64,000 nt of DNA from Caldilineaceae bacterium. Its GTDB lineage: Bacteria; Chloroflexota; Anaerolineae; Caldilineales; Caldilineaceae. How positions within the stretch are numbered: position 1 is the first letter of the stretch; each line of letters opens with the position of its first letter. A model generated the notes under the pieces. That model ran no database searches. It was not told the origin of the DNA and worked only from the letters and a program-made list of their open reading frames with translations. The stretch is from assembly GCA_022821545.1 (NCBI GenBank), contig JAJEDJ010000050.1, forward strand, positions 1-64,000, in the 5' to 3' direction. The translations under genes were made by a program, and so were the position numbers. Of this stretch, positions 22,556 through 31,707 are shown one piece after another.

Positions 22556-23695
22556 CTACCAGTTGGTGAAGGAGCCGTCGAGGCGGCGCACTTGCGGCGT
22601 CTCGCGCCACTGCGATGGCTGGCGGGCGGCCGCCTCTCTGTCGAATTCAATGCCTAGCCCTGGTAGCTCTGTCGGCGTCAGATAGCCGTCCTCCCAGTGA
22701 TGCTGCACCGGGACTATGTCAGGCAGAATCTCGGCCGGTTTGCGAGGCTGTTCCTGCACGCCAAAGTTGGGCGTCGCCATGTTCATCTGCAAGCAGGCCG
22801 CCGACGAGACCGGGCCGAGCGGGTTGTGTACGACCAGTTTTATGTAGTGCGTCTCGCACCAGCCGGCGATCTTGCGGGTCTCGGTGAAGCCGCCGGCGAT
22901 GCACATGTCGACGCGGGCGTAGTCGATCCACTCCTCCTCGATCAGCTGGCGAAACTCCCACTTGGAGGAGAACTGTTCGCCGGCGGCGATGGGCACGTGG
23001 GTGCGCGGCCGCAACGTCTTGAAGGAGTCGGGATTCTCGCAGCGCAGAGGGTCTTCGATGAAGAAGGGGGCATACTGTTCGACTTCGCGGCAGAGCCAGA
23101 CCACATCGGGAAGATCGAGGCGAGTGTGGACGTCGAAACAGATGTCGATCTCATCGCCGACCGCGTTGCGCACGGCCTCAAACTGGCGCAGGGCGGCGCG
23201 CACGGCCTGGCGGGGCTCAAGAATATCGCCGTCCTGGGGCAGGCCCCAGCGAACGAACTTCCAGCCCTGCTCCTTGGTCTCCAGGCAGCTCTCGACCAGG
23301 GGTCCCACTTCCAGGGCATGGACGTGATTGTGAGGGTAGCAGACGACCTTGTCGCGCACGCGGCCGCCAAGCAGTTCGTAGACGGGCACGCCGAGCGCCT
23401 TGCCCTTGATGTCCCAGAGAGCGATGTCGATGGCGGAGATGGCCGAGCTCAGAACGCGCTGGGCGGGGAAGAAGCCGCCGCGGAACAGCCACTGCCAGAT
23501 GTGTTCTATGCGAAAGGGGTCCTGGCCCACGAGCAGCTCTTTGAAGTGCTCAACCGCGCCTATAACTGCCTTTTCGCGGCTGGTCAGACCGGACTCGCCC
23601 ACGCCGAAGATCCCTTCGTCGGTGTCAACGACGACGAAGAGAAAGTTGCGATGGCCGGCCCAGACAGGATAGGCGGTGACGTCGGTTATCTTCAT
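22556..23695 (-). CDS. mandelate racemase/enolase-superfamily sugar-acid dehydratase (galactonate dehydratase-like)
   Basis: A 379-residue enolase-superfamily enzyme. The N-terminal capping domain starts MKITDVTAYPVWAG. Barrel metal ligands are visible: DVHTR (Asp), FIEDPL (Glu) and AAGEQF (Glu). The late-barrel His is in VVHNPLGPVSSAA, as in galactonate/gluconate dehydratases, which abstract the alpha proton with a His. ATG at 23695 follows AAGGAGCGCCAT, so the long upstream extension is rejected. It is divergent from the related gene at 23978 and precedes an alcohol dehydrogenase. Dehydration of a hexonate to a 2-keto-3-deoxy acid is inferred. Confidence 0.88.
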   Translation of the reverse strand: MKITDVTAYPVWAGHRNFLFVVVDTDEGIFGVGESGLTSREKAVIGAVEHFKELLVGQDPFRIEHIWQWLFRGGFFPAQRVLSSAISAIDIALWDIKGKALGVPVYELLGGRVRDKVVCYPHNHVHALEVGPLVESCLETKEQGWKFVRWGLPQDGDILEPRQAVRAALRQFEAVRNAVGDEIDICFDVHTRLDLPDVVWLCREVEQYAPFFIEDPLRCENPDSFKTLRPRTHVPIAAGEQFSSKWEFRQLIEEEWIDYARVDMCIAGGFTETRKIAGWCETHYIKLVVHNPLGPVSSAACLQMNMATPNFGVQEQPRKPAEILPDIVPVQHHWEDGYLTPTELPGLGIEFDREAAARQPSQWRETPQVRRLDGSFTNW

Positions 23696-23872
23696 ATGGC
23701 GCTCCTTGGAGATGGCTTTGAAGCGAACTGTTAAGGCGGCCCGGCCACGGAGCGGCCGCGGCTGCCATTTCCGGCAAAGCCTACACCCGTCAGGCGATCT
23801 TCGCAAGCTGTCCGCCCGCCCACAGGCCGGCAGGTCAGACGGCGTTGACCGCTCAACCCTCTCTGCTCGCAG

Positions 23873-23901
23873 TTGTGTGCAGGTGCATAAGCGCGTATAG
23901 T
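23873..23901 (+). promoter_or_regulatory. candidate promoter for enolase-superfamily gene at 23978
   Basis: TTGTGT (23873-23878), a 17-bp spacer, and TATAGT (23896-23901, five of six). It lies in the 282-bp divergent intergenic space, with about 70 bp of leader before the ATG. The -35 match is moderate. Confidence 0.4.
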
Positions 23902-23977
23902 GCTGAACAGGGTCCTACCCAGGCGGTGGGGCCGATTCACCTTGGCGGATGCGACCCCAGCGGCTACGGAGGAATTT

Positions 23978-25138
23978 ATGCGAATTGCGTCGATCCAAGC
24001 CTATGCGATCAAGATTCCCCCTTCAGGGGCGGAATCGAAATCAGACAGTGACCGGGTCGAGGCCTATGGCGACTACACGATCGCCGCCGATGCCTGGACC
24101 TCCATCTACTCTCGCAACCACGAAACCTGCCTTGTGCGCCTCGAAACCGACGACGGTCTTGTTGGTTGGGGCGAAGGGCAGGCGCCGGTCGCGCCGCGGG
24201 CGACTGCCGCAATCGTGGAGGAGTTGTGCGCGCCCCTCCTGCTAGGCAGGGACCCCTTTGACGTGGAATATATCTGGTACCGCCTGTACAGCGCCATGCG
24301 CGAGCGCGGCCACGTGACCGGCTTCTATGTAGATGCCCTGGCGGCCGTCGATCTGGCCCTTTATGATCTTTTGGGCAAAGCCCTGAACAAGCCGGTCTAC
24401 AAGATTCTGGGCGGCGCCTTTCGACCGGACGTGCAGGTCTACGCCGGCCTGGGCGGGACAGAGCCGGACGCCGCCGCGGCCAACGCCAGGGCGCTGCTTG
24501 CCGCCGGTTACCGCGCCCTGAAACTGCACCTGCGCATGCCCAATCCGCAGATTCTTGTTGTCGTCGAGGCGGTGCGCAGGGCGGTGGGGCCGGAAATCGA
24601 ACTGCTGGTGGACGTGCATGGCACGCGCGACGTGTCGGAGGCCATCGAACTGGGGAAAGGGTTGGAACCGCTTGGCGTGCGCTGGCTCGAAGCCCCGTGT
24701 CAGCCGGAGGACATTCGCGGCCAGGCCGAGATCGCGCGCGCCCTCTCAATGCAGGTGGCCACCGGCGAGTGGCTGCGCACGGTATGGGAATGGCGCGACT
24801 GGATCGCGGTACGCGGCTTCGACGTCGCCATGCCGGACGTCGCCCGCACGGGCCTCTCCGAGGGCAAGCGCATCGCCGCCCTCTGCGACAGTTTCAACCT
24901 GCCCATTGCCCCTCACGTGGGGGGCGGCGGCATCCTGTCCGTGGCCGCCACTATTCACTACTCGCTGGCGATCCCCAACTTCCAGATCATGGAGCACAGC
25001 CACGAAGCCCAGACCTGGAAAGGGAGCATCGCCAGCGCCTATCCGATGCCCCAGCAGGACGGGCGCTTCGCGGCGCCGCAGGAAGCCGGCCTGGGCGTTG
25101 AAATCGACGAGGCCGCCGTGGCGCGTTTCGCAGTCTGA
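23978..25138 (+). CDS. mandelate racemase/enolase-superfamily protein
   Basis: A 386-residue enolase-superfamily enzyme starting at ATG 23978 behind GGAGGAATTT; the frame upstream is not used. The Lys motif LKLHLRMP has a KxH form rather than KxK. Metal ligands are in LLVDVHG (Asp), WLEAPC (Glu) and VATGEWL (Glu), and a PHVGGGG loop supplies a barrel His. KxH plus an acidic/His pair suggests a sugar-acid dehydratase or epimerase of the mandelate-racemase or gluconate type. It is transcribed away from the gene at 22556-23695 and is followed by an alcohol dehydrogenase and a GH2 glycosidase. Confidence 0.87.
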   Translation: MRIASIQAYAIKIPPSGAESKSDSDRVEAYGDYTIAADAWTSIYSRNHETCLVRLETDDGLVGWGEGQAPVAPRATAAIVEELCAPLLLGRDPFDVEYIWYRLYSAMRERGHVTGFYVDALAAVDLALYDLLGKALNKPVYKILGGAFRPDVQVYAGLGGTEPDAAAANARALLAAGYRALKLHLRMPNPQILVVVEAVRRAVGPEIELLVDVHGTRDVSEAIELGKGLEPLGVRWLEAPCQPEDIRGQAEIARALSMQVATGEWLRTVWEWRDWIAVRGFDVAMPDVARTGLSEGKRIAALCDSFNLPIAPHVGGGGILSVAATIHYSLAIPNFQIMEHSHEAQTWKGSIASAYPMPQQDGRFAAPQEAGLGVEIDEAAVARFAV

Positions 25139-25266
25139 GTACCGCATCACCAGTTGACCGCCGCAGTTCCGGTCCGGGTCGCAGCGGCGCGGCGTTATTG
25201 CAGATCGGGCCGGGATTCCGTATGATGGGGCAAGCGACGAAACAAGGAAAGTAGTGGAGGATAGCG

Positions 25267-26307
25267 ATGCAAGCGCTCGTCTGGACAGCGCCGGAAACGA
25301 TGGAAATGCAGGAGCGGCCTGATCCAGCGCCGGTCGCGGATGAAGTGGTGATCCGCGTGGCCTTTGCCGGGATCTGCGGCTCGGAGTTGAGCGGGTTTTT
25401 GGGCCACAACGCCCTGCGAACGCCGCCGCTGGTGATGGGGCATGAGTTCGCGGGCGAGATCGTGGAGGTGGGGCGCGAGGTAACCTGCTTAAAGGCCGGC
25501 GACGCGGTCACGGTCAACCCGCTTACATACTGCGGGCAGTGCCGCACCTGCCGCATGGGGTTGACGCAGCTCTGCCCCGAACGGGTGCTCGTCGGGGCGC
25601 ACAGGCCGGGCGCCTTTGCCGAATACGTCAGCATCCCGGCCTTTGTGACCCACAAGCTGCCGGATGGGATGTCCCTGCGCAGCGGCGCACTGACGGAGCC
25701 GGTTGGGGTCGGCGTGCGCATCGGCAGGTTGGCGGGCGACGTCGCCGGGGAGTCGGCGCTCATTATTGGGGCCGGGCCGATCGGCTTGCTGGCCTTGCAG
25801 GCACTGCGGCTGGCCGGCGCGGAGCGCATCTTTATTGCCGATCTCGATCCGGAGCGGCTGGCGATGGGCGGCGAGCTGGGCGGGATTACGATTTCTCCGC
25901 CGGGTGCAGGGACGGGCGGGAGCGATGGGGGCGCTGACGTCGTTGAGACCGTTAAAGAGGCCACGGGCGGGGACGGCGTGGCTGTCAGCGTGGACGCGGT
26001 GGGGACGGGCGGCACGCGCAGCCAGTGCGTGGCTGCCACCCGCAATGCGGGAATCCTGATACTTTCCGGCCTGCACGAGGAGACCAGCCCCATGCCGGCG
26101 GCGGCGATCATTCGGCAGGAGTTGACTGTACGGGGCAGTTTTGCCTACGGCGCAGCCGACTTCGCCGACGGACTGGAGCAGCTTCACGCCGGCCATTACC
26201 GGCTTGATCCCTGGATCGTGGAGGCGCCTCTCGCCGAGGGAGGCGACTGGTTCAAACGTCTCATCCACAGCCCCGGCAATGTCTCGAAAGTGCTGCTGGT
26301 CCCGTAA
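25267..26307 (+). CDS. zinc-binding alcohol/sorbitol-type dehydrogenase
   Basis: A 346-residue medium-chain dehydrogenase. Catalytic-zinc residues are in AGICGSEL and MGHEFAGEI, the structural zinc cysteines in CGQCRTCRMGLTQLC, and the cofactor loop is GAGPIGLLALQ with an acidic strand-2 end (IADLDPERL, NAD). The region after strand 2 is atypical: a Gly/Pro-rich segment (SPPGAGTGGSDGG) replaces the usual GA motif. Ribosome-binding site GGAGG is six bases before the ATG. It lies between an enolase-superfamily gene and the GH2 gene, all on the plus strand, consistent with polyol or threonine-type oxidation in a sugar pathway. Confidence 0.87.
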   Translation: MQALVWTAPETMEMQERPDPAPVADEVVIRVAFAGICGSELSGFLGHNALRTPPLVMGHEFAGEIVEVGREVTCLKAGDAVTVNPLTYCGQCRTCRMGLTQLCPERVLVGAHRPGAFAEYVSIPAFVTHKLPDGMSLRSGALTEPVGVGVRIGRLAGDVAGESALIIGAGPIGLLALQALRLAGAERIFIADLDPERLAMGGELGGITISPPGAGTGGSDGGADVVETVKEATGGDGVAVSVDAVGTGGTRSQCVAATRNAGILILSGLHEETSPMPAAAIIRQELTVRGSFAYGAADFADGLEQLHAGHYRLDPWIVEAPLAEGGDWFKRLIHSPGNVSKVLLVP

Positions 26308-26400
26308 CGGCGCTGAATTCGACGGGGCGCTGTCACGACGGCGGAGCCAGAGACCCAGGTCCCTCACTCAGTTTCGTAAACTCTACCCTGGAGAAAATCC

Positions 26401-28257
26401 ATGACCATACCCCGCCCCGAGTATCCGCGTCCGCAGTTTGTACGCAAGGACTGGCTCTGCTTGAACGGCAGCTGGCAGTTTGAAATCGACCAGGGCGACA
26501 GCGGCCTGGAAAGAGGGCTGCTAGCGCGTGATCTCGCCGGCCGTATTACGGTCCCGTTCTGCCCGGAATCGGAGCTGTCGGGGGTGGAGAGCCGCGACTT
26601 TGCGGAGGCGGTCTGGTACCGGCGCGAGGTGGAGATCCCCCGTGCGTGGGGCGGGCGGCGCGTGTTGCTGCACTTTCAGGCGGTCGACTATGACGCGACC
26701 GTGTGGGTCGACGGGAAGGAGGTCGGTCGTCACCGGGGCGGGTTCAGCCCGTTTACGTGCGATCTGAGCGACGCGGCCCAGCCGGGCGAGCGCGTTACAG
26801 TTGTGGTGCGGGCGCGGGACAACCACCGGGACCCGCAGCCGCGCGGCAAACAGGCGCAGACGTACGGGCCAAAGGGCGCCATTTACGTTCGAACGACCGG
26901 CATTTGGCAGAGCGTATGGATGGAACCTGTGCCGGAGATTCATCTCGGCCGTCCCCGGCTGACCCCGGATGCGGCCAACGGCGTTATTCGTCTTGAGCAG
27001 CCCCTCGTCTTGCGGCGAGCGGCTGCGGAGCAGTTTCAGGCTGCGAAGCGGGAAGGGCTACGATTGCAGGCCCAGCTTCTGGACGGCGAGGGCGTTGTTG
27101 CGGAGGCGGAGTGCTCCGCCGGGCTGGACCTCTGCCCGCAGCTGGAGTTGAGGATTCCGGCAGAACGGCGCCGCTTGTGGTCGCCCGAGGACCCGCATCT
27201 GTATGATGTCGCCTTGCAGCTGGTGGACGGGGACGGCGAGGTGGTTGACGCCGCGCGCAGTTACACCGGACTGCGCGGGGTGGCGATTGAAGGGAAGGCG
27301 ATCACGCTCAACGGCCAGCCTGTCTTCCAGCGGCTGGTCCTGGACCAGGGCTATTACCCGGACGGCATCATGACGGCACCCAGCGATGAGGCCCTGCGGC
27401 GGGACATTGAGCTGAGCAAGGAGGCCGGATTCAACGGCGCGCGCCTGCACCAGAAGGTCTTTGAGGAGCGGTTCCTCTATCATGCGGACCGTCTCGGTTA
27501 CCTGATTTGGGGCGAGTTCGGGGATTGGGGCTGCAGGAACTATGGCCCGCCGGAGGACCATCAACAGCCGACGCCTTCTTACATTACCGAGTGGCTGGAG
27601 GTTTTGGAGCGGGACTACTCCCATCCCTCGATCGTCGGCTGGTGCCCGCTTAACGAGACCTGGCAGCCGCTGCACGATCGCATCACGACGCTGGATGCGG
27701 TGACGCGCGGGCTGTACCTGGCTACGAAAGCAATGGACCGAACGCGGCCGGTGCTGGACACGTCGGGCTACTCGCATCGAGTGCCGGAGGCGGACGTATA
27801 TGATTGTCATGACTATACGCAAGAGCCTGAACCATTTGCCGAGCATCATGCAGACGTGGGCGCAGGGAACCCGTATTGTAATGGCCGGGATGGACAGACG
27901 TGGTCGATTCCTTACAGGGGGCAGCCGTTCTTTGTGAGCGAGTTTGGCGGCATCTGGTGGAACCCTGAGGCGGCGGAGGGGGAGGATTCCTGGGGCTACG
28001 GGGAGCGGCCGAAGTCGATTGAGGAATTCTACGAGCGCTTCACGCGTTTGTGCGCAGTTCTGTTGGACGATCCGGCCCACTTTGGCTACTGCTACACGCA
28101 GTTGACCGATATCTTTCAGGAGCAGAACGGGATCTACGGCTTCGACCGGTCGCGCAAGTTCGATATGGCAAGGATACGCGCGGCGCAGCAGAGACCGGCG
28201 GCGATCGAAGCGGGTGACGGCCAGCCGGGCTGCAAGTCCGGATCAACCCCGGCCTGA
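26401..28257 (+). CDS. glycoside hydrolase family 2 protein
   Basis: A 618-residue GH2 enzyme without signal peptide, so cytoplasmic. Domains in order: jelly-roll sugar-binding (residues about 15-185; LNGSWQFEID, AVWYRREVEIP), immunoglobulin-like (about 190-300), then the TIM barrel. The catalytic acid/base is Glu419 in CPLNET and the nucleophile Glu514 in FVSEFGG. This composition fits beta-galactosidase, beta-glucuronidase or beta-mannosidase activity; the sugar cannot be chosen by eye. Its last 15 bp overlap the end of the convergent LLM gene. Together with the neighbouring dehydrogenases and dehydratases it suggests breakdown of an oligosaccharide containing uronic or aldonic acids. Confidence 0.9.
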   Translation: MTIPRPEYPRPQFVRKDWLCLNGSWQFEIDQGDSGLERGLLARDLAGRITVPFCPESELSGVESRDFAEAVWYRREVEIPRAWGGRRVLLHFQAVDYDATVWVDGKEVGRHRGGFSPFTCDLSDAAQPGERVTVVVRARDNHRDPQPRGKQAQTYGPKGAIYVRTTGIWQSVWMEPVPEIHLGRPRLTPDAANGVIRLEQPLVLRRAAAEQFQAAKREGLRLQAQLLDGEGVVAEAECSAGLDLCPQLELRIPAERRRLWSPEDPHLYDVALQLVDGDGEVVDAARSYTGLRGVAIEGKAITLNGQPVFQRLVLDQGYYPDGIMTAPSDEALRRDIELSKEAGFNGARLHQKVFEERFLYHADRLGYLIWGEFGDWGCRNYGPPEDHQQPTPSYITEWLEVLERDYSHPSIVGWCPLNETWQPLHDRITTLDAVTRGLYLATKAMDRTRPVLDTSGYSHRVPEADVYDCHDYTQEPEPFAEHHADVGAGNPYCNGRDGQTWSIPYRGQPFFVSEFGGIWWNPEAAEGEDSWGYGERPKSIEEFYERFTRLCAVLLDDPAHFGYCYTQLTDIFQEQNGIYGFDRSRKFDMARIRAAQQRPAAIEAGDGQPGCKSGSTPA

Positions 28258-29502
28258 AATCGCCGTGACGATGTTGTCCCCTTCGGTGGGGCGTTGCGGT
28301 TGTTCGCCCTGCCCGGCCTTGGCGGCCAGGACCGGGTAGGCGTCCAGCGGCGGCAGGTCGGCTGCCGGGGGCAGGGGGGGAACGCGTTGCATCGCCCTTG
28401 CAACGGCGGGCTCAAGTCTTTCCAGTTTTCGCCTTTGGCTCCCCTCGTGACGGTCTTTGAAGGCCGGCATAACCTGTTCGGAAAAGAGTTCGAGAGACTC
28501 GCAGATGTGCTCGTGGCGGTTGTTGCCGGCCTGCTGCACGAACACGACCTGGTCCACGCCGGCTGCCTCCAGCGCCTGGAGGTTTTCGGACACCTGGGCC
28601 GGGCTGCCGATCCCGGCGGACGGTTCGTATTTCTCCGGCATGTTGCGCTGAAAGTCCTGCCACAGATCGAAGCCGCCGGGCACGTGACTGCCGGTGATGT
28701 AGAAGTGACTGAGCGCGTAGCCGAAGAACTGGAAATTGCGCGCGCCGCGGCGCTCGGCCTCGTCGCTGTCTTCGTGAAGCATGAAACCGGCCACGATGGC
28801 GAGATTGGGGTTGACCGCGCGGCCGATGGGGTTGCACTCGCGCTCGAATGTCTCGTAGTACTCCTCCACCCAGTGGCAGGCGCTGTCCGCGTCGATGAAT
28901 GCGAAGGTCAGGGCGCCCATGCCGTAGCGGGCGGCGATCTTGATCGTTTCACGGTTGGAGCAGGCCAGCCAGAGGGGCGGGTGCGGCTTCTGCAGCGGCT
29001 TGGGTACAACATTGCGCGCAGGCATGGTAAAGCTCCGGCCCTGGAAACCTGCGTACGGTTCCATCACCATCATTTTGGCGGCCTCGCGCACCGACTCTTC
29101 CCACATCAGGTGCTTCTGTTCCGGGTCGATTTCGAAGCCTTCAAGTTCGCTGCGGCTGCTGGAGGAGCCGGTCCCCCATTCGACGCGGCCGTCGCTGATC
29201 AGGTCGAGAGTGGCGAGGCGTTCGGCCACACGGGCTGGGTGGTTGAAGTTACTCGGCATGAGGACGATTCCGTGGCCGAGCCGGATCTGCCGGGTGCGCT
29301 GGCTGCAGGCGGCCAGAAAGACTTCGGGGGCGGAGGAGTGGGAGTACTCCTCCAGAAAGTGATGCTCCACCTCCCAGGCGTAGTCGATTCCAAGTCGATC
29401 GGCCAGCTCGACCTGGTTCAGCGCCTCTTTGAGAAGACGGTGTTCGCTGTCCTCCGCCCAGGGACGGGGCAGCTGGTGTTCGTAGAAGATTCCGAATTGC
29501 AA
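28243..29502 (-). CDS. LLM-class (luciferase-like) flavin-dependent oxidoreductase
   Basis: A 419-residue TIM-barrel flavoprotein of the bacterial-luciferase-like monooxygenase group. Typical stretches are IDYAWEVEHHFLEEYSHSSA, RIRLGHGIVLMP-like text (RQIRLGHGIVLMPSN), VEWGTGSSSSRSELEGF and KPHPPLWLACSNRETI. Such enzymes use reduced FMN or F420 to oxidise diverse organics. The C-terminal 60 residues are extra and Pro-rich (PPLPPAADLPPLDAYP). It is the last gene of a minus-strand run from cupin through desaturase and lactonase. Large LLM families are a known trait of some marine Chloroflexota. Substrate unknown. Confidence 0.9.
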   Translation of the reverse strand: MQFGIFYEHQLPRPWAEDSEHRLLKEALNQVELADRLGIDYAWEVEHHFLEEYSHSSAPEVFLAACSQRTRQIRLGHGIVLMPSNFNHPARVAERLATLDLISDGRVEWGTGSSSSRSELEGFEIDPEQKHLMWEESVREAAKMMVMEPYAGFQGRSFTMPARNVVPKPLQKPHPPLWLACSNRETIKIAARYGMGALTFAFIDADSACHWVEEYYETFERECNPIGRAVNPNLAIVAGFMLHEDSDEAERRGARNFQFFGYALSHFYITGSHVPGGFDLWQDFQRNMPEKYEPSAGIGSPAQVSENLQALEAAGVDQVVFVQQAGNNRHEHICESLELFSEQVMPAFKDRHEGSQRRKLERLEPAVARAMQRVPPLPPAADLPPLDAYPVLAAKAGQGEQPQRPTEGDNIVTAISGRG

Positions 29503-29523
29503 GGGTAGATCCTTCGGCTGCGG

Positions 29524-30582
29524 CTACGGGCCCCAGAGCAGGCAGACCGGCATGGGCGTCGGCGTCAAGTCGCCGAAGGGCGTCAGCTGACCGCTGTCGA
29601 CGTCGCGGCGGAAGACGCAGATATCGTCGGAATCCTGGTTGGCGGCCAGCACCCAGTTGCCGGTTGGGTCAATGGTGAAGTTGCGCGGGGTCCGTCCCCG
29701 GGTCGACGCATGGCCGGCCGGGGTGAGCCGCCCGCTCTCCCGGTCGATGGAAAAGATGGCGAGCGTGTCATGGCCGCGGTTCGAGCCGTAGAGAAAACGG
29801 CCGTCGGACGAGACATGTACGTCGGCGCAGCTGAAACCGGTGCGGTCGACTGTGCCTTCGGGCAACGTCGTATGCGTCTGAATGGGATCGAGCGCGCCGC
29901 TGCCGGCGTCAAAGGCGCATGCCGTCACCGTGAGGTCCAGCTCGTTGATGATGTAGGCGAAGCGCCCGTTGGGATGGAAGTCAAAATGACGCGGGCCGGC
30001 GCCGCTGTAGACGAAGACATGGTCCGGATCGTTGGGTTCCAGCCGTCCGTTGTCGAACCGGTAGATCATCACTTTGTCGATACCCAGGTCGGCCACGTAG
30101 ACGCGCGTGCCGTCGGGGCTCAGGGTCGTATTGTGAGCGTGGGCGCCTTCCTGCCGTTCCGGGTTGGGTCCGCTGCCTTCGTGTTGAATAATTTGGGAGG
30201 GCTCGCCCACCGAGCCGTCGGAGTTCAGAGGGTAGACCGCGACGCTGCCGCTCAGGTAGTTGGCCACGACCAGCGTGCCGCCGTCCGGTTTCACGACCAG
30301 GTGGCAGGGCAGAGTACCGTGCGTCGGCTGGCGGTTGAGGAAGGTCAGAGCGCCGGTTGCCGGGTCAATGGCGTAGCTGCTGACCTGCCCGGCATCCCAG
30401 TTCTCGTCCACTGCGTAAAGTATATGGCCCTGCGGATGAAGCGTCAGAAAGGACGGGTTGGCGTGTTCGGCGCCGAGAGCTTCCTGCCGCAAGGCGCCGG
30501 TCTCCGTATTGAAACGATAGATATAGATTCCTTCGCTGTCTTTCTGCGTGTAGGTTCCCACATAAAGCGTGCGTTCCGTCAT
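29524..30582 (-). CDS. lactonase, 7-bladed beta-propeller (6-phosphogluconolactonase-like)
   Basis: A 352-residue beta-propeller of the YbhE/Pgl-like lactonase family. It starts TLYVGTYTQKDSEGIYIYRF, repeats blade signatures NPSFLTLHPQG, LVVANYLSGSVAVYPL, HAHNTTLSPDGTRVYVADLG, GPRHFDFHPNGRFAYIINEL and RTPRNFTIDPTGNWVLAANQ, and ends close to PVCLLWG. It should open sugar lactones such as 6-phosphogluconolactone or a related aldonolactone. ATG at 30582 is preferred because GAGGAGACT precedes it; the frame upstream overlaps the desaturase gene. The Shine-Dalgarno region is tandemly duplicated. Sugar-acid genes nearby fit the role. Confidence 0.9.
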   Translation of the reverse strand: MTERTLYVGTYTQKDSEGIYIYRFNTETGALRQEALGAEHANPSFLTLHPQGHILYAVDENWDAGQVSSYAIDPATGALTFLNRQPTHGTLPCHLVVKPDGGTLVVANYLSGSVAVYPLNSDGSVGEPSQIIQHEGSGPNPERQEGAHAHNTTLSPDGTRVYVADLGIDKVMIYRFDNGRLEPNDPDHVFVYSGAGPRHFDFHPNGRFAYIINELDLTVTACAFDAGSGALDPIQTHTTLPEGTVDRTGFSCADVHVSSDGRFLYGSNRGHDTLAIFSIDRESGRLTPAGHASTRGRTPRNFTIDPTGNWVLAANQDSDDICVFRRDVDSGQLTPFGDLTPTPMPVCLLWGP

Positions 30583-30588
30583 TATAAG

Positions 30589-30612
30589 AGTCTCCTCGAT
30601 AGTCTCCTCGAT
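30589..30612. repeat. perfect 12-bp tandem duplication containing the lactonase ribosome-binding site
   Basis: On the minus strand ATCGAGGAGACT occurs twice in a row, just before the lactonase ATG at 30582. Each copy holds a Shine-Dalgarno-like GAGGAG. Only the proximal copy is at usable distance. It is probably a slippage event that could tune translation. Confidence 0.7.
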
Positions 30613-30629
30613 GGTACGGGGTTTTGCCG

Positions 30630-31661
30630 TCAAACCGGCGCCGGTGTCGGAAGGTCGGGAATGTGCTGATAGGCCGGGTCGGTCTTCTGCTTGCGCATGA
30701 TGGCGATGATCTCCATCCAGGCCGGCAGCAGGCCGCGTTTGCATTCGGGCATCTCCGACTTGATGGCCCGGTGGAGCTTGGGCAGATTGTAGCAGGGCAC
30801 ACCGGCGTACATGTGATGTTCGGTGTGATAGTTCATCTGCCAGTAGAGAAAACTGGTGAAGGGATTGAGATAGACTGTGCGGCAGCAGAGGCGGAAGTCG
30901 GGCACGTTATCCTGGAGACCGGCGTGCTGCAGGTTGTTGCAGAGGTAACGCAGCCAGCCGCCGTAGAAAGGAGCAAACGTCGTCAGGACGGGCAGGAGCC
31001 ACCAACCGGTTGCGAAGGCCAGGGCCAGAATCAGCCCGTGCCCCAGGAGCAGCAGCCGCGCCCAGCCAAATAGCCTGCGCCGCTCGCGGACGGCTTCCGG
31101 CGGGAAGAGGGAATGTTCCCACTCGCCTTCCAGGCGGCCGAGACTGAGGCGAACGGTCGACCTGATGGTGTCGTAGAGCGCCCAGGGGTTCACCACCGCG
31201 TTCTTGAGAAATCCGGCCACGGTCAGCTCCATCGGCAGCTCCACCTCGAGATCGTCGGGCGGGTGCAGCGTGTACTTGTGGTGTTCGACGTGGCTCGTGG
31301 AAAACATCAGGTGGTTGCGCCAGACGAGGAAGCTCAGAAGGTAGAGACAGACGATGTTCAGCGATTTCGTCTTGAAGACCGTATAGTGACAGAGTTCATG
31401 CGTGCCGTTGTAGAGAAAGACGTAGAAAGTTCCATGCAGCAGGAGGATGAGAAGGAGCAAGGGCAGGGGCAGATTGGCGGCCGCATACCAGGCGGCGAGA
31501 CCTGTGACAACCACCAGGCCCAGGTGCCCGGCGACCTGGAGCGCACCTTGCCAGTCGTCGCGTTGATTGAGAGCGTTCAGTTCAGCGCGTGCAATTGGAA
31601 CTCGATACCAGTTGATTTTGACCGGTTTGCGGGCCTCCGGTTTCGTCGCGGCGGCAGGCAT
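30630..31661 (-). CDS. membrane fatty acid desaturase
   Basis: A 343-residue integral-membrane di-iron desaturase. Three histidine boxes are intact: HELCH (residues 88-92), HVEHH (124-128) and HTEHH in the C-terminal third (QMNYHTEHHMYAG). Hydrophobic segments around 42-60, 65-85 and 200-240 flank them. It should introduce a double bond into a lipid acyl chain or hydroxylate or desaturate a related lipid such as a carotenoid-like substrate. It is 47 bp upstream of the lactonase gene on the minus strand and likely co-transcribed with the cupin gene. Confidence 0.9.
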   Translation of the reverse strand: MPAAATKPEARKPVKINWYRVPIARAELNALNQRDDWQGALQVAGHLGLVVVTGLAAWYAAANLPLPLLLLILLLHGTFYVFLYNGTHELCHYTVFKTKSLNIVCLYLLSFLVWRNHLMFSTSHVEHHKYTLHPPDDLEVELPMELTVAGFLKNAVVNPWALYDTIRSTVRLSLGRLEGEWEHSLFPPEAVRERRRLFGWARLLLLGHGLILALAFATGWWLLPVLTTFAPFYGGWLRYLCNNLQHAGLQDNVPDFRLCCRTVYLNPFTSFLYWQMNYHTEHHMYAGVPCYNLPKLHRAIKSEMPECKRGLLPAWMEIIAIMRKQKTDPAYQHIPDLPTPAPV

Positions 31662-31707
31662 CTTGTACCTCCTTCAACGGTTCGGGACGGCTGTCATTCG
31701 TCGGCTG

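Noticed and set aside
22697-23734. A 345-codon plus-strand frame
   Set aside because: Antisense to the galactonate-dehydratase-like gene; no recognisable domain.
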